Positions 52,514 to 64,000 of a stretch of DNA of 64,000 nucleotides are shown piece after piece (within the stretch, counting starts at the first letter, position 1; every line of letters begins with the position of its first letter). The DNA comes from Tubulanus polymorphus (taxonomy: Eukaryota; Nemertea; Palaeonemertea; Tubulaniformes; Tubulanidae): assembly GCF_964204645.1 (NCBI RefSeq), contig NC_134025.1:5895001-5959000 (forward strand), given 5' to 3'. Under the pieces are notes generated by a model. It was given only the letters and a program-made list of their open reading frames with translations. It was not told the DNA's origin and did not search any database. The position numbers and the translations under genes were made by a program.

Positions 52514-55500
52514 GAGAGATCAAGCTATTTTTACCTCAGTTGTACCTTACGGCTATATTAGCATATTTTTTGTTGGTTCTATATTGATACATGTTTGTCT
52601 CATTTGATAGATTCCAATCAAGGCTCCGTGATGTTATGTTCACTTCAAAAGCACAACAACATTACAAATGAACCGCTACCATTTTAATCTTTCTAGTGAT
52701 TACTTACTTTGAAAACAAAATCACTCTTATTGAGCTTAGTGTTAATCCGTTCAAGGTAAGCATATTTATCGAGAGACTGTCATCAAAAAGAGAAATAGCG
52801 TTTGATGTCACATCACATAGAAGATCATATTTTAATCTTATGTAAGGTTTTAATCTTATGTAAGAGAGGACAGGACACATGCTTCGTAGACGGGATGATT
52901 AAAGATTTGCGTTAACAAAGAAATACCTTCTTGTATAGGTTTTAACATTAAATCTATAAAAAAGAACTAAATCTTTATCCACAAGTACTGGATTATTGCT
53001 GCTTATGAAGGCTAGATCTTGGCCGAGTGTCATAATCTAGATGTATCAAGAAACTGGATAAGACGAATTTGTTAATATATCTATAAGACAAAATCTTTAG
53101 CCTTGTCTTATTGTCGTTTTGACGAGAAGAACATTGGACAGCAATGATGACTGTTGGCATGGCTGAGAATTGGACAGGTGAGATTTAGACAGAAAGAATG
53201 GATATTTTTTCAGACGTCCATGTGTTTTGCTCTGTAACAAGTGACAATTTGCATGCGATTAATGTCAGTTTATTCGATCGACTCGATTGTGTAAAGTTTG
53301 CTGAGAATGGTCCCAAATGATACAGTTGACCCTTACATGCCCTTGAGTGTCATCTCATGAATTTACTCTGTTCCAATTAGCTAGAGTTCTCGAGCTTCTA
53401 GGCTGAAAGTACGGAGGAATACGTATAGTACGCTTGCCTCGGAGGCATCAATGTATTTAATTGCGAAGTTGGTGCACTACTGTCTAACTAGTGATTAGAA
53501 TAATCTACGGATTTCTCTTGTTGCTAAGAAATATGGATCTTAGCGTAAGATACAGATTGACTTAGGTATAATCCCTCCGTAATATGTTGCATTCTGTGGG
53601 CGACCATGGAAGATTTATCTAGAACACTGCTTATCCATCATACGAACTACAGATAAAACATCCATTGCTTAACAACGAACAAATGAACTGAATGAACAAA
53701 TAGATTTTATATCATAAGAGACCTTTTTAGCAGGTGGAATGATATTGGTTTCAATTAGTTTCTTTTGGCATAGTCACAGGAGAGCCTATGGATTAGTATT
53801 CTCCATATGTACCCATTCATCTGTAAATTTAACAACATTAGCTTTATATTGACCTAGAGTTTTCATCCAATCTTTCTGAAACTTGTTGTGTATCTATCTG
53901 GACCAAGCCCAAGGACAACGATAGAAATGGTTTTGACGACGAAGTCTTGTCAAGTGGTACATCTCTTGACACTGGAATATGAGTGTTTCTGCTTGAAAAT
54001 CTGCATGATAATCCGGTTTTCTGACATACTAGACCACCATAGATAATTACTTGAATTTTATGTTGTATAGTGCAACTGGATTTATTGGAAAGTCAGAATA
54101 TATCAGCAGTCTCTGGTTTATCGCAGTTATGTCTCAGGAAGGCATTAAACTGATTCTATTAGCTGTGCATTGTCGTCTATTATGACATTGGGAATAAACT
54201 GCTTGCTTGTATTCACCTGATTGCTGCAATAAACTCAACGTCACTTTCCACCAGACTCCGTATAACAATCTTCTGCCGCTGCTCAGATCGAAATTACTAT
54301 AAAGCCCAGACCAGAGATTGTTTCCCAATGTAAAACTCCTTTATGTCAGAAAGACTTCAGATTGGTTTCAGTCAGGAATCTGGAGTGGATCTAGATGTGT
54401 TCTGGCAAACACCACCCCCCTTTTCCCGCAGTACCCTTTTTGAAAAATGAACAAATGGACTGATTATTTCTCAAACAACTCTGTCAAATGACACTAGTAA
54501 AGCTGTTAGAATGTATTGCTAGATACATAGATGCATTTGTGATAGGGTCTACAGATATCTGACGAGACCTTGAAACGGTGAAGTTAGTTGGGATAGGCCC
54601 TACCATTCTTTGATGATCTAGATGATAAAAAGCCATCTGTAGTGCTATATCCTGCCCGCCATCCCAACCCCATAATCCTGGATCTGCCCCTTCCTTCCCT
54701 TGGAATGGCTGAACCCTTGTTCAATGAATTTGCATTATTTTCTATATTGAACAGTACTGGAAGTCAAATGATCTTTTAGCTTGAACTTATCTCAATGGTA
54801 AGATAGAAGCACCTGGTTGGTGTTGTATCTAGGTTTGCAAACATAGCTATCAGAAAGTGTTGTTAGGAATGTTGTTAGTACAACCATCTGAGTGATGTTC
54901 CGATGACCTTCACCTTATACTTTGTATACAGTTTACAATTTCTCAGCGGTAATAGTTGAGTACACTATGCCATTCCTACACCACAGGTGGGAAGCATGGT
55001 AGGGAGGGGAATCGCTGATGGGAGGCTTGGAAAGAAAGCAATAGATAGAATCAACAATGATCGCAGAATCAACATAGATGACAGAGACTGGTGAATTCGT
55101 GAAACTCCTTTAGAATACTCTCTTTAGGCAGAAAATATTCAGTCAGATCGATAATGTTATTGCAATGTCCAACAACATTTGTAGTTGTTGACATTAGTTT
55201 TCAGTGCAGACAGTAACATATTGCCCATACACAAAAGAGCTATGAAAGCGATAAGAACAGATATTTTAGCGATGTTGATAATAATATTTCTGTTGCCATT
55301 TGCATGCTTTGTTATCTGAATGGTTTTTGCTTCAGTTCAACCACTGGATGTTATTGTAAAATGGCAGCTCTCCCAACTTCTGCTTTCTCTTTCATGCTTT
55401 CATGCTTCATCATACATGGGTGTATTGTTGATTAGTTATGGGTAACTGATTATGACACGTAGGTTTGATGCCCATCAATTGCAGAAATCATTGCTTAAGT

Positions 55501-58500
55501 TACAACTTTGGTTCATCATCTCTTTTCTCCTCTCCTCTTTCTAGCAGTCAGCATCGTAGTAGGCTCAGTTTCACTTATCCTCTTTGAATCACATTCGCGT
55601 CATCAAAAGTTTATTGAGAGATTCATGAACTTTTTACAGCTTCTCAACTCGCGAAACATTTCTGGCTTTTACCAGTTGTGCCATCGCCTTCTTCTTGACT
55701 TCATTCTTGTGTGGCTTTTATAGCCCGCAGACATAGTCTCATTAGCTTCATAAAATTCACTTGACATGTGCTGAGATAAAATATTCAATTTTCCTTCCAA
55801 TTCAGTGATTCAACATGTGTCTCAAGGTCTCTTAGGTGGAAAAACGACATTTGCATGATTGCTGTAAGGTATTTTTAAGCGCAGATTGGTTCACACAGAT
55901 TGGCGATCATGTTTCGTTAAAGCAAATATCGCTAGCAGACTGAAAGATTCTGGTTGGTTTGATTGACTGGATACTGAACTAAATACAACAATCTAACATA
56001 AAATAATTTTTTTTCTCAATTTATTTGTGGAATATGCTTCACTGAATTGATTGTTCACGTGGCAATGAGGCAAGATGGTATTCGTTGCCGGGTTTCCAGA
56101 TTTTATCCTCCCCACGGGTGGAAAAAAATCCATCGACATGTAGGCGAAATAAATCGTTTTTCTCAGTGGACATTAATTATTGGTATTGTTGGTATGTTGT
56201 ATCTGCTGTTGCGATGACAATAACGTATGTATACGAAACTTCCTGATTCACAACATAATCCGTGCCATTAGCAGAGTTCAATCAGATATAGTCATGATTA
56301 TTCACATTGAAAAAACAAACTATCATCATTAGATAACCAGACAGAGAATAGCCAGCTATGAGCATCAGAGATGAACCTCATGTTTGTTTCTGTTGTTGAA
56401 ACTTGGTCTTTGGCGGTGTTGTATGATGTTGCCATGGTAATAATTCATTCTTCTCGGCGTACTTTTATTGTACGGAGCGCCATGACACTCCGGAAAAAAT
56501 TTCAGACGATTCTGACATAATCGCATTGATTTCTAGTTAGAGGATAGTCATTTGTAGTCGAGCAATTGGTAGAAAATTGAATAGATTTCCCGATAAACAA
56601 GCAGTTGTATTTATCGTCTGTCAAAGTAATCCACGATGTCAGCTTCGGCATTCCCGATTACCTAAAGCTATTTTATTATTATTCATTTATATCTTTAATT
56701 AACGATTGTGGATTTTTTAAGCATCTCCTGCCTTTCAACTCATCCCACGCGCATTTGAAGATTTTTCTGTCTGTTCATTCCGCGAGAATAATGACTTTCC
56801 GGCTGGGTATAAATACAGAACTGTACTACCTCGAGGGTGAGAAATCATTTCTATTGTCTGTTACAGTTACCATTAGCATCTGATAACAGTAACGGTCACC
56901 ATTCACCACCCTTACAGCCAATTAATGTTAGTCAGCCAATTATAGAATGCAGCCATCTGAACTGCCTGTGACTGCACGGAAAAGTCTGAGAAATGTCACT
57001 GAGAAATGCATTTTCAAATTTACCTATTTGCTCTGCGTCTAACTAATTAACCATGATAATCGATTGTTACTTGCGATTTGCTCATTATAAACTTTCAAAA
57101 AGATAACACATTGGCTTCTGAAACAGGTAGCACGTGGGCTTCTGTAGGTATGTTACACTTTGATTTCTTCTAAAATCCTTTCAAGATCGGGGATAACTTT
57201 CCCTACTTTATTGTCCTTTAATGGTGTACTAATGAGATATGGCGACTACTAATTCCAGAGAAATAGGCCCTAGTCGACAAATTTTGAAATATTGACCCCA
57301 TGAGGCATTACTCATTTTTTATTAAAAAAAGAACTGGCCCTAATACTTTTTGTTTTGGTGCCCTTTAATTTTTTATTTCATTTCATATGGTTTTTATATT
57401 TTTAAAGTTATTTTTACCGCTATTGTGTAGTCTACTCTTTGCATGTTAACACGTAAAAACTGCTCCTGAAAATTGGAATCGTGTTCAGTTTTGTACATGT
57501 TATGAAATGGAATATTTTGATTAGTGGCGCGATTCAGACACTGATAACCGTGATAACTGAGGCAGGACCGTTTAAATTATAATGCTGTACTGAATAAAAT
57601 ACATGCTTTATCAAAGATTATTATGAAGAGCTATCATGCATGCGTCCAACTCCGCAGGGTATATGCTAACAAATCACATTTTACAAAGCTGCTGTGATAT
57701 CGTTCTTCAATTCTGATGAAAGTCAACTCGCTAGAGCTGCCGTTTCGCGGAATATTTCGCTTTGATGTTCTTTCGTGTTCACTGTTTCGCACAATAAGTA
57801 TCATTTCCAATATATATATGAAGGAAAAATGTTTATTTGATTTTGTGATAATCTAACGAAATTCATAATGCTGAATGTATTGACCATTTTGTTGAATGTA
57901 CTTCATCCCGTCCTGATAACATGTCTTCACTAGGATCCATCGGCCTTTGCAACCTATCCATTAAGCCGTGAGGACAGGTATGATTAGCTTGCTCTTCCTA
58001 TTTATCGGAAACATGAACTCTTTCTTTTATAGTCCATGCTCCTGGAAACCCACCACCCCAAGTACCATTGAGTATGGGACGCAAACATATCTGTTATATC
58101 GATACATGTAGTCACCAGAGAACATCACTTATGACAGATATAGGATAGTAGTGCGAAGTAAATCATTGATGTGTAGCTATGACTGACTTGCACTTGTACC
58201 CACGCTCACGATTAGCTTCATTCGTTTATTTCACGTAGTCCGTGCACCGCGGCGTCGATGGTCGTTTTTTTCGAGCGACATAAGCAATTTCCGAAGGACA
58301 ATCGTGACAGTAAATGAGTTATACTAACTGCTAATACTCATGTACGGTAATACACACAGCTCGTCGTTTTCATCTATTAGATCTATCATTATTATCACTG
58401 ATTGAAATCCTCTGAAGTACACGTTCTCAATTTGAGATACATTAGCTGCAACATTCTCATCATCGACTACGGTGAATGTGTATATCACTTGCTAAGTTGT

Positions 58501-59400
58501 CATTAATGGGAAACTTGTTCCTTAATTGTTATGGTAATTCTATGACCATGAGATACATGTTGCGTCTATGTGCATCAACGCTGTCTTATTTTTTCATCCT
58601 ACTGGGTCACAAGCCGATCATTCCTGAAGATATATTAGGGCGACGATATTAACGATGCAATGGGAGTATGTATATACGTTTTTTTCATAATTCATGGAAG
58701 ATGATCCTTCGTGAAAAGTTAATTCGGTGCAATGCAATAATCGTGTTGACGTATAACGTTCAATAATTTCAGTTGTGTGGATAAATTTCTATGCTGAAAA
58801 ACTCTTATATTCCTGATTTGATAGTTGAATTATATAATCTATACATTTTAAAACTCCATTGCATTCAGAATGTATCAACTTATGATGGAGCTTTTGTTTT
58901 TCACTTTTATCGCTTAAACTCTTAATTTTTCACATATATACTCTCTGAGTATGTGCGTGTTGGTGTAACAAATGTTATTGTGACAGTGGATGGAATTAAA
59001 GAAGACATAAGTTATTGGTGTTCAGATGAGCTCAACATATGCCAGCATAGGCTTAACATTCTGAGACGTGAAACAAAGCTGATTATACTTGGGGTAATTT
59101 GAAAGCACATGTGTCCTATTAGTATTAATTGCCGACATTATTGTTGCCAATGTGAGCCGAATTAGGCGGATATGGATTTCGAAGAATTCCTTCGTTATTA
59201 CCAGAACTTAATTGCTATCCATGAGCTACTTCTCTTCTCCATATTCTAAGTGTTAAACCTATTCCTTACGAGGCTTTTGGCATCTTTTTTTTTAACGATG
59301 ATGTACGGGTCGAAATTAGATAGAAAGATATGCAAAGGATTTCAGGACCGGATGCTATTTCAGTAGATGATTTGAGGTGTGTTCAGACTATCACTAGTTA
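52514..59400. other. Gene-free stretch
   Basis: No supported exon, RNA gene or clear repeat. Frames up to about 90 codons exist but lack splice context or family resemblance. Confidence 0.4.
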
Positions 59401-59411
59401 GACCGTAGCTG

Positions 59412-59675
59412 GAATGGGCCAAATTTGGAACGGACCAAATCAAGAGTGTGCGTTCACACACGCATTGCTAAATTGGCTACAGATAGTTATCACTGGCCCG
59501 CACGATGTTGCCATGAGTCCCTGGCTGTTATCTATGAAACAATCAATCTGGACACAGTCACATCAGTCGATGGTGAATTTAGAGCGGACCTGGAACCAGT
59601 TTAGTCCGTTCCAAAATTCAGAACATACCTAGATCACTTTTCGCTAGTGTGAACGCTTAGTCCGTTCCAAATTGG
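59412..59675. mobile_element. Palindromic MITE with TTTGGAACGGAC inverted arms
   Basis: CCAAATTTGGAACGGACC at about 59419 and GCGTTCACAC at about 59451 recur in reverse complement at 59647-59667 (GTGTGAACGCTTAGTCCG, TTCCAAATTGG). The middle repeats CCGTTCCAAAATTC at about 59608. Foldback structure with no coding capacity. Confidence 0.6.
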
Positions 59676-60143
59676 AATGTTTCAGGACTCACTTGGAAAG
59701 GGTTAAGGCACTAAATGCACTTTACCAATATCAATCGCCAAGAGACTTTACACCCTGAAAATTTTCAAGTTGAAGTCTTGGGGTGTGTTAGAATAAATAT
59801 TTAACTCCTTTACAGCATGTGTGATCGATATTTGCTCAAAATCCTTTGGTCGCAGTTCGCTGTGTGTTGAATAACGTATGTTTCAGTAAAACGAGGAGCA
59901 GATGAAATGAACTTGTAATCTAAATCCTATATTCACTAATCAATAGCTTTTTCTAATAGTCCTTCCTCTGTCAGCAACATATGCTGTCTGTTTATTCGCG
60001 GTGTTGGTTGAAATATTATTATTTTCTGGCTACCCCCTATTTTGAAATGTTTGAAGGTCTAGAGCAATAATCACTGACCCAGGCCAAATTTATGGCCGTG
60101 CTATGATAGACCAACTGTTCTTACTTGCCTGTTTGGAATTGGC

Positions 60144-60817
60144 TTAACTAAAAAATTTTGGACAGGGACAGGCCAAATTTTAGAACGGGTCACATAATTG
60201 AACTGTGTGAATGCTAATTTGTTGTTTCTGGAAGTGACGTTGCGTTGTTCTATAGGGTGAGTGATATACTGTGAATGCACTTTTTAGTGGCTAAGATTTG
60301 GCTGAGGTCTAGTGCGGACCAGTTTGATCTTTGATAACACAAATTGAAATCTGATTTAAATCCATATTTAGATGAATCATATCCAATTAATTTTCAATTG
60401 GACGACGAGATCAACTACTTTTAAACCACAATTGTGGAACTGGTTCTACTTAATTATGTTGTTGTATTGACATTGTTACATTAACTAAAAAATTTTGGAC
60501 AGGGACAGGCCAAATTTTAGAACGGGTCACATAATTGAACTGTGTGAATGCTAATTTGTTGTTTCTGGAAGTGACGTTGCGTTGTTCTATAGGGTGAGTG
60601 ATATACTGTGAATGCACTTTTTAGTGGCTAAGATTTGGCTGAGGTCTAGTGCGGACCAGTTTGATCTTTGATAACACAAATTGAAATCTGATTTAAATCC
60701 ATATTTAGATGAATCATATCCAATTAATTTTCAATTGGACGACGAGATCAACTACTTTTAAACCACAATTGTGGAACTGGTTCTACTTAATTATGTTGTT
60801 GTATTGACATTGTCACA
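60144..60817. repeat. 337-bp direct tandem duplication
   Basis: The sequence 60144-60480 is repeated immediately at 60481-60817. I find one difference, TTACA against TCACA at the ends of the units. The unit starts TTAACTAAAAAATTTTGGAC and contains the foldback AATTAATTTTCAATTGG. Either a very recent duplication or an assembly artefact from two haplotypes. Confidence 0.93.
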
Positions 60818-62450
60818 TTCATTTATATATTTCATTTTCGTTATTGGCAACCCGTGTTTGAATTCTACCAATTTGCACATATGATATTTGGTGTTAGTTT
60901 TCTATATAATACAAGCTCATACCATTTGGATAAAAGAACACAATATTATATCTTTCCCGTGAAAAATACTCCACATTTTGCACATGCTATTTAATGGTTG
61001 AAATGTAACAGGAGAATGTTTTGCCGGATGTATTTTGAGAAACAAATTCTGCTAGATTCAGTGTTATTATTGTGCATGTCTATCGAACCTTGGATGCTTG
61101 GAAGAAATTTATTAGACATCATTTACGGTGCAGTGCTATGTTATTATGTTAAGCTCTCCTAGTAGACATCCTTTCTTTTTCCTGCTAGGTTTTCGACTGA
61201 TCTCAGTCATGGCAATGAATATCTTAGATGAATAATCCTTGACGCATCAATGTTATAGATTCCTCCTTCCACATGATGTCACCTAAGTCTAAAACAAAAA
61301 ATGGACATTATGGATTTTGGGAAAATGTTGCAAAGCTATTGTCCCAGCGAATGAGTAAAATAACCAGCTCATTGGTTTTTTGGGCTTATGTTACAAGACC
61401 CTTATTTTCATACTATCTGCCTGTATATCTTGTCTTTCAGCTACTTTGCTTCATTAATAGTGGGTTGATCTCGATGAAACCAGGGTACAGGGTTAGTATG
61501 GAGGTCTAGTTGTGCAGTGCAATGTTCCCAGTGCGCCACCTAGCGACAGAACTAGGCACTAAAAACTCTGTTTTCACTCACATGACCTTTAAGATGACCT
61601 CAACTGAGGAGAGGGGTCCAAATTCAAAAAGTTGTCTTGACAAAATTTAAATATTGGCCGTGGGTGCAACATATACTAAATGCAATGGGAACTAACGCAT
61701 GGTAATTTCAGAGTTCGAGCCTGAACCCGACAACTGTTGTCATTTGTGGCTTGTTGTATTCATTTCCGAATAGTGTAATCCTAAAAGATTATCTTCAACC
61801 TCAGCTGCTTCTGATCATCCGAGTTATTAGATTGCTTTAAGAAAGATTGTTTAAGGAAAACATGCAAACAGTGTCACTTATCATGATCTTTCGTATCGAT
61901 CCTATTATTCATCATACATTCAGAGATTTTCAGTGAATTGAGAAAATGAGGGACAAATAATTTGACCTGTGTGAGCTGTAAGTTTCCGTGTCATTATTCT
62001 TCTGAAGCCTTCCTCCGTAGACATTGAGTTCGTGTGACTTCTTTAAACGTCATCCTTTTTGTTCCTCGAGGAAAAAAAGAATTATGCTATCGCGCAGCTC
62101 TTCTTCTACAAAGCTACTTAAACTCCGATTGATAATAACTTGCTTCGGTACCTATGTGCAGCAGATGAACCGACATAAATATCAGAAATATACCTGCACA
62201 TATAGCTTAATATAATATTCTTTATCCCAATGTCAATTTTCTGACGGACAGACATCGATATTGATTTCACGGTAAGTTTTTATCCGTATAGCAATTTCGA
62301 TGGTATCGAATTCGATGATGATGGACTCAGTCTGGCAGAAACCTGAATTTAATACTAGATATCCTATCGGTTTGCACCTGCATGTCTTAGCTATATATCA
62401 GATTCCTATTCTACAGATTGATCTCTAATATATATGAAAAAGATAATGAA
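60818..62450. other. Gene-free stretch
   Basis: No coding exon is supported. GAGTTCGAGCCTGAACC at about 61710 weakly resembles a polymerase III B box and might be a SINE remnant. Confidence 0.35.
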
Positions 62451-62452
62451 TG

Positions 62453-62486
62453 GGAGAGAGGAGAGAGAGAGGAGAGAGAGAGAGAG
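62453..62486. repeat. (GA)n microsatellite
   Basis: Run of GA/AG dinucleotides with two GG interruptions. Confidence 0.85.
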
Positions 62487-62814
62487 TGTACGTGTTCAGG
62501 AACTGATTCAGAAGATAATTTAGTCAACGGCACTGGTAGAAAAAATGTCGAATTGTGGACATGAAATTGGTAACCCAAGAGCTCAACTTGCATACCCAGT
62601 CACCCTAGACTATAGAAAACGAGCCCCTTACCTATGGTCTATGCAATTACTAACAGATATTTCACTAAGAAAAATATATCTAATATCTATCTATGGAAGG
62701 AAAGAAGAGCCATATACAAAGGTTATGGAAGATAGGCTTAGGCAAATCGGAATTAGAATTATTTTGTTTACTTGAATCAAAATATATTCCTTATTTATCC
62801 ATCCTACTTTATAG

Positions 62815-62995
62815 TTAAATTTGGCCCATGCCTAATTGGAAAGCGGGTTCACACATAAACCACTCACTCATACTAAACAATGCTTAAACAAAGCATAACT
62901 GTAAACAATTGCTATGATTTGACCTGTGGTAAAATTTGACTCGGGCCTGGTCCGACTTTTTTGTCTGGCAAAATAGGCATGGGCCCATTTGGCAA
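62815..62995. mobile_element. ~180-bp MITE with GGCCCATGCCTA inverted ends
   Basis: AATTTGGCCCATGCCTAATT near 62818 is matched in reverse complement by AATAGGCATGGGCCCATTTG ending near 62993. The inside shares TAAACCACTCAC and ACTAAACAAT with the repeat at 50640-50770. No coding frame. Confidence 0.65.
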
Positions 62996-63123
62996 AATAC
63001 TTGTGTAATCGCGGATTGTACAGTTTTTATTTCTAACTGAATGGGGAAATTTCAATATCTGACCGGAATGTTACACGCGACAGTCCGAGTGAACCTACCG
63101 TTGATACTGAATTCAAGTAATCT

Positions 63124-63253
63124 CTAATCTCTGCGAGTTTCCTTCATTCCTTTATCAATATCTGTACTAGAAACAGGGATCGAAGGTAATGAGGTTATTA
63201 ATGAAGCATCGATGAAATATGGATTTAAAGATGCTCCGTTGGATCCATTGCAA
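63124..63253 (-). CDS. Possible last exon of an unidentified minus-strand gene
   Basis: A strong acceptor (pyrimidine-rich GTTGTTTCCTCTCCCAG) is followed by an open frame of about 43 codons, rich in Ser/Pro/Ile (SLITSLPSIPVSSTD, then KGMKETRRD), ending in TAG at 63124. I do not recognise the family. If real it is the 3' end of a gene whose body lies right of this point; it would be convergent with the plus-strand gene at 35975. Confidence 0.3.
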
Positions 63254-63475
63254 CTGGGAGAGGAAACAACGGCGATAATATGAGAAATTGTCTTGATCAT
63301 ATACATATCATACATATATCCATCTTCATATATATATATAAACAGTGATTGAATTGGTATTGGATGTTGGTGTATACCACTTCGTGCCATAGTGAACAGA
63401 AATTCAGCCTCATGCGCCAGGGTATCAGGTACTTATCGCCATATATTGGAGAGAGAAGTTATCAACGAAATTGCA

Positions 63476-63720
63476 TTATGGTGTAATGCAATTTGACACT
63501 ATGTTACCATATACATTTATGTATAGATATAGATGTGCTGTTGATGTTGTCAGAGTGGATATTTCATCAAAGGCTTGTTCCCGGCAAGCGTGGACATCTT
63601 GCATTGTATCGATGTGGAAATTCATTTCCTTAATCTTAACAACGACAAATTCAGCGATGAATCGAATTAATTCATTCAATAAGCCACCATTAGCAAACTG
63701 CCGGCCTTCTATCATTGACA
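63476..63720 (-). CDS. Possible internal exon, helical, unidentified
   Basis: Minus-strand frame with protein-like composition, including GRQFANGGLLNELIRF, AEFVVVKIKEMNF and DVHACREQAFDEIS. Amphipathic helices are likely. An AG (CCGCAG) precedes it near 63740 but with a poor pyrimidine tract, and the 3' border is unclear; the frame does not join directly to the exon at 63124-63253 with the donors I can see. It may belong to the same gene. Confidence 0.3.
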
Positions 63721-64000
63721 AGGATACAATTGTCTGCGGTTTAATAGTTTCAGATAGACTGACTGATCCTGTTTTTTATTTCGTCCCGACAATGATTTAA
63801 AATCTATGGTTTGAATTGAATAATTCGATACTTAATTGTCCTTTTGAAACTTAACACAATGCGCCATGTGATTTTAACAACCCGGATTCATATCCAACAT
63901 CTATGTCGCCCACCCATCTATCGATAACATCCTCAGTACTGGTCTGACCTTTTGTTCAGACAGTTCTGCTGACGTCCTATGACATTTTCTAGCTCGCGGC

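Noticed and set aside
62545-62775. 76-codon plus-strand frame
   Set aside because: Looks weakly protein-like but has no motif, no acceptor or donor pair and no neighbour to join.

Overview
This is animal nuclear DNA: AT-rich, with intron-rich genes (GT-AG splicing), UTRs, microsatellites and many short non-autonomous transposons. The proteins are clear orthologues of human genes but well diverged, and the texture (dense small introns, abundant TAGGCC-type motifs, MITEs) suggests a marine invertebrate. I cannot name the phylum.

The left half (1-34,000) is gene-dense. From the left: (1) CDC6, minus strand, running off the left edge, 11 exons read here, with a very long SP-rich N-terminus; (2) two ACP7-type purple acid phosphatases arranged head-to-head around a 291-bp shared promoter, each with 12 exons and identical intron phases; (3) UNC79, minus strand, rebuilt as 48 exons that join into one open frame of 2,555 codons. 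UNC79 is the large scaffold subunit of the NALCN sodium-leak channel complex. Its introns carry a MITE touching a splice donor, a possible 27-nt cassette microexon and a decayed, unidentified plus-strand coding remnant.

The right half (34,000-64,000) is gene-poor. One convincing coding exon (35,975-36,112, plus) opens a gene that is head-to-head with UNC79; its end (...NIVVLKK before a donor) weakly recalls the N-terminus of SLC7-type amino-acid transporters. No continuation was found, so the remaining ~27 kb is probably a giant first intron and/or intergenic DNA. It holds transposon remnants (a TIR element with a hammerhead-ribozyme-like core, palindromic MITEs, a tRNA-like SINE fragment, a LINE-like tail), a near-perfect 337-bp tandem duplication, CpG-rich patches and simple repeats. 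At the extreme right, one or two minus-strand exons may be the 3' end of another gene.

The genes do not form a functional pathway: replication licensing (CDC6), secreted metallophosphatases (ACP7 pair) and neuronal excitability (UNC79) are simply neighbours. All exon borders were read by eye from splice signals, frame continuity and family resemblance; no alignment or transcript was available.
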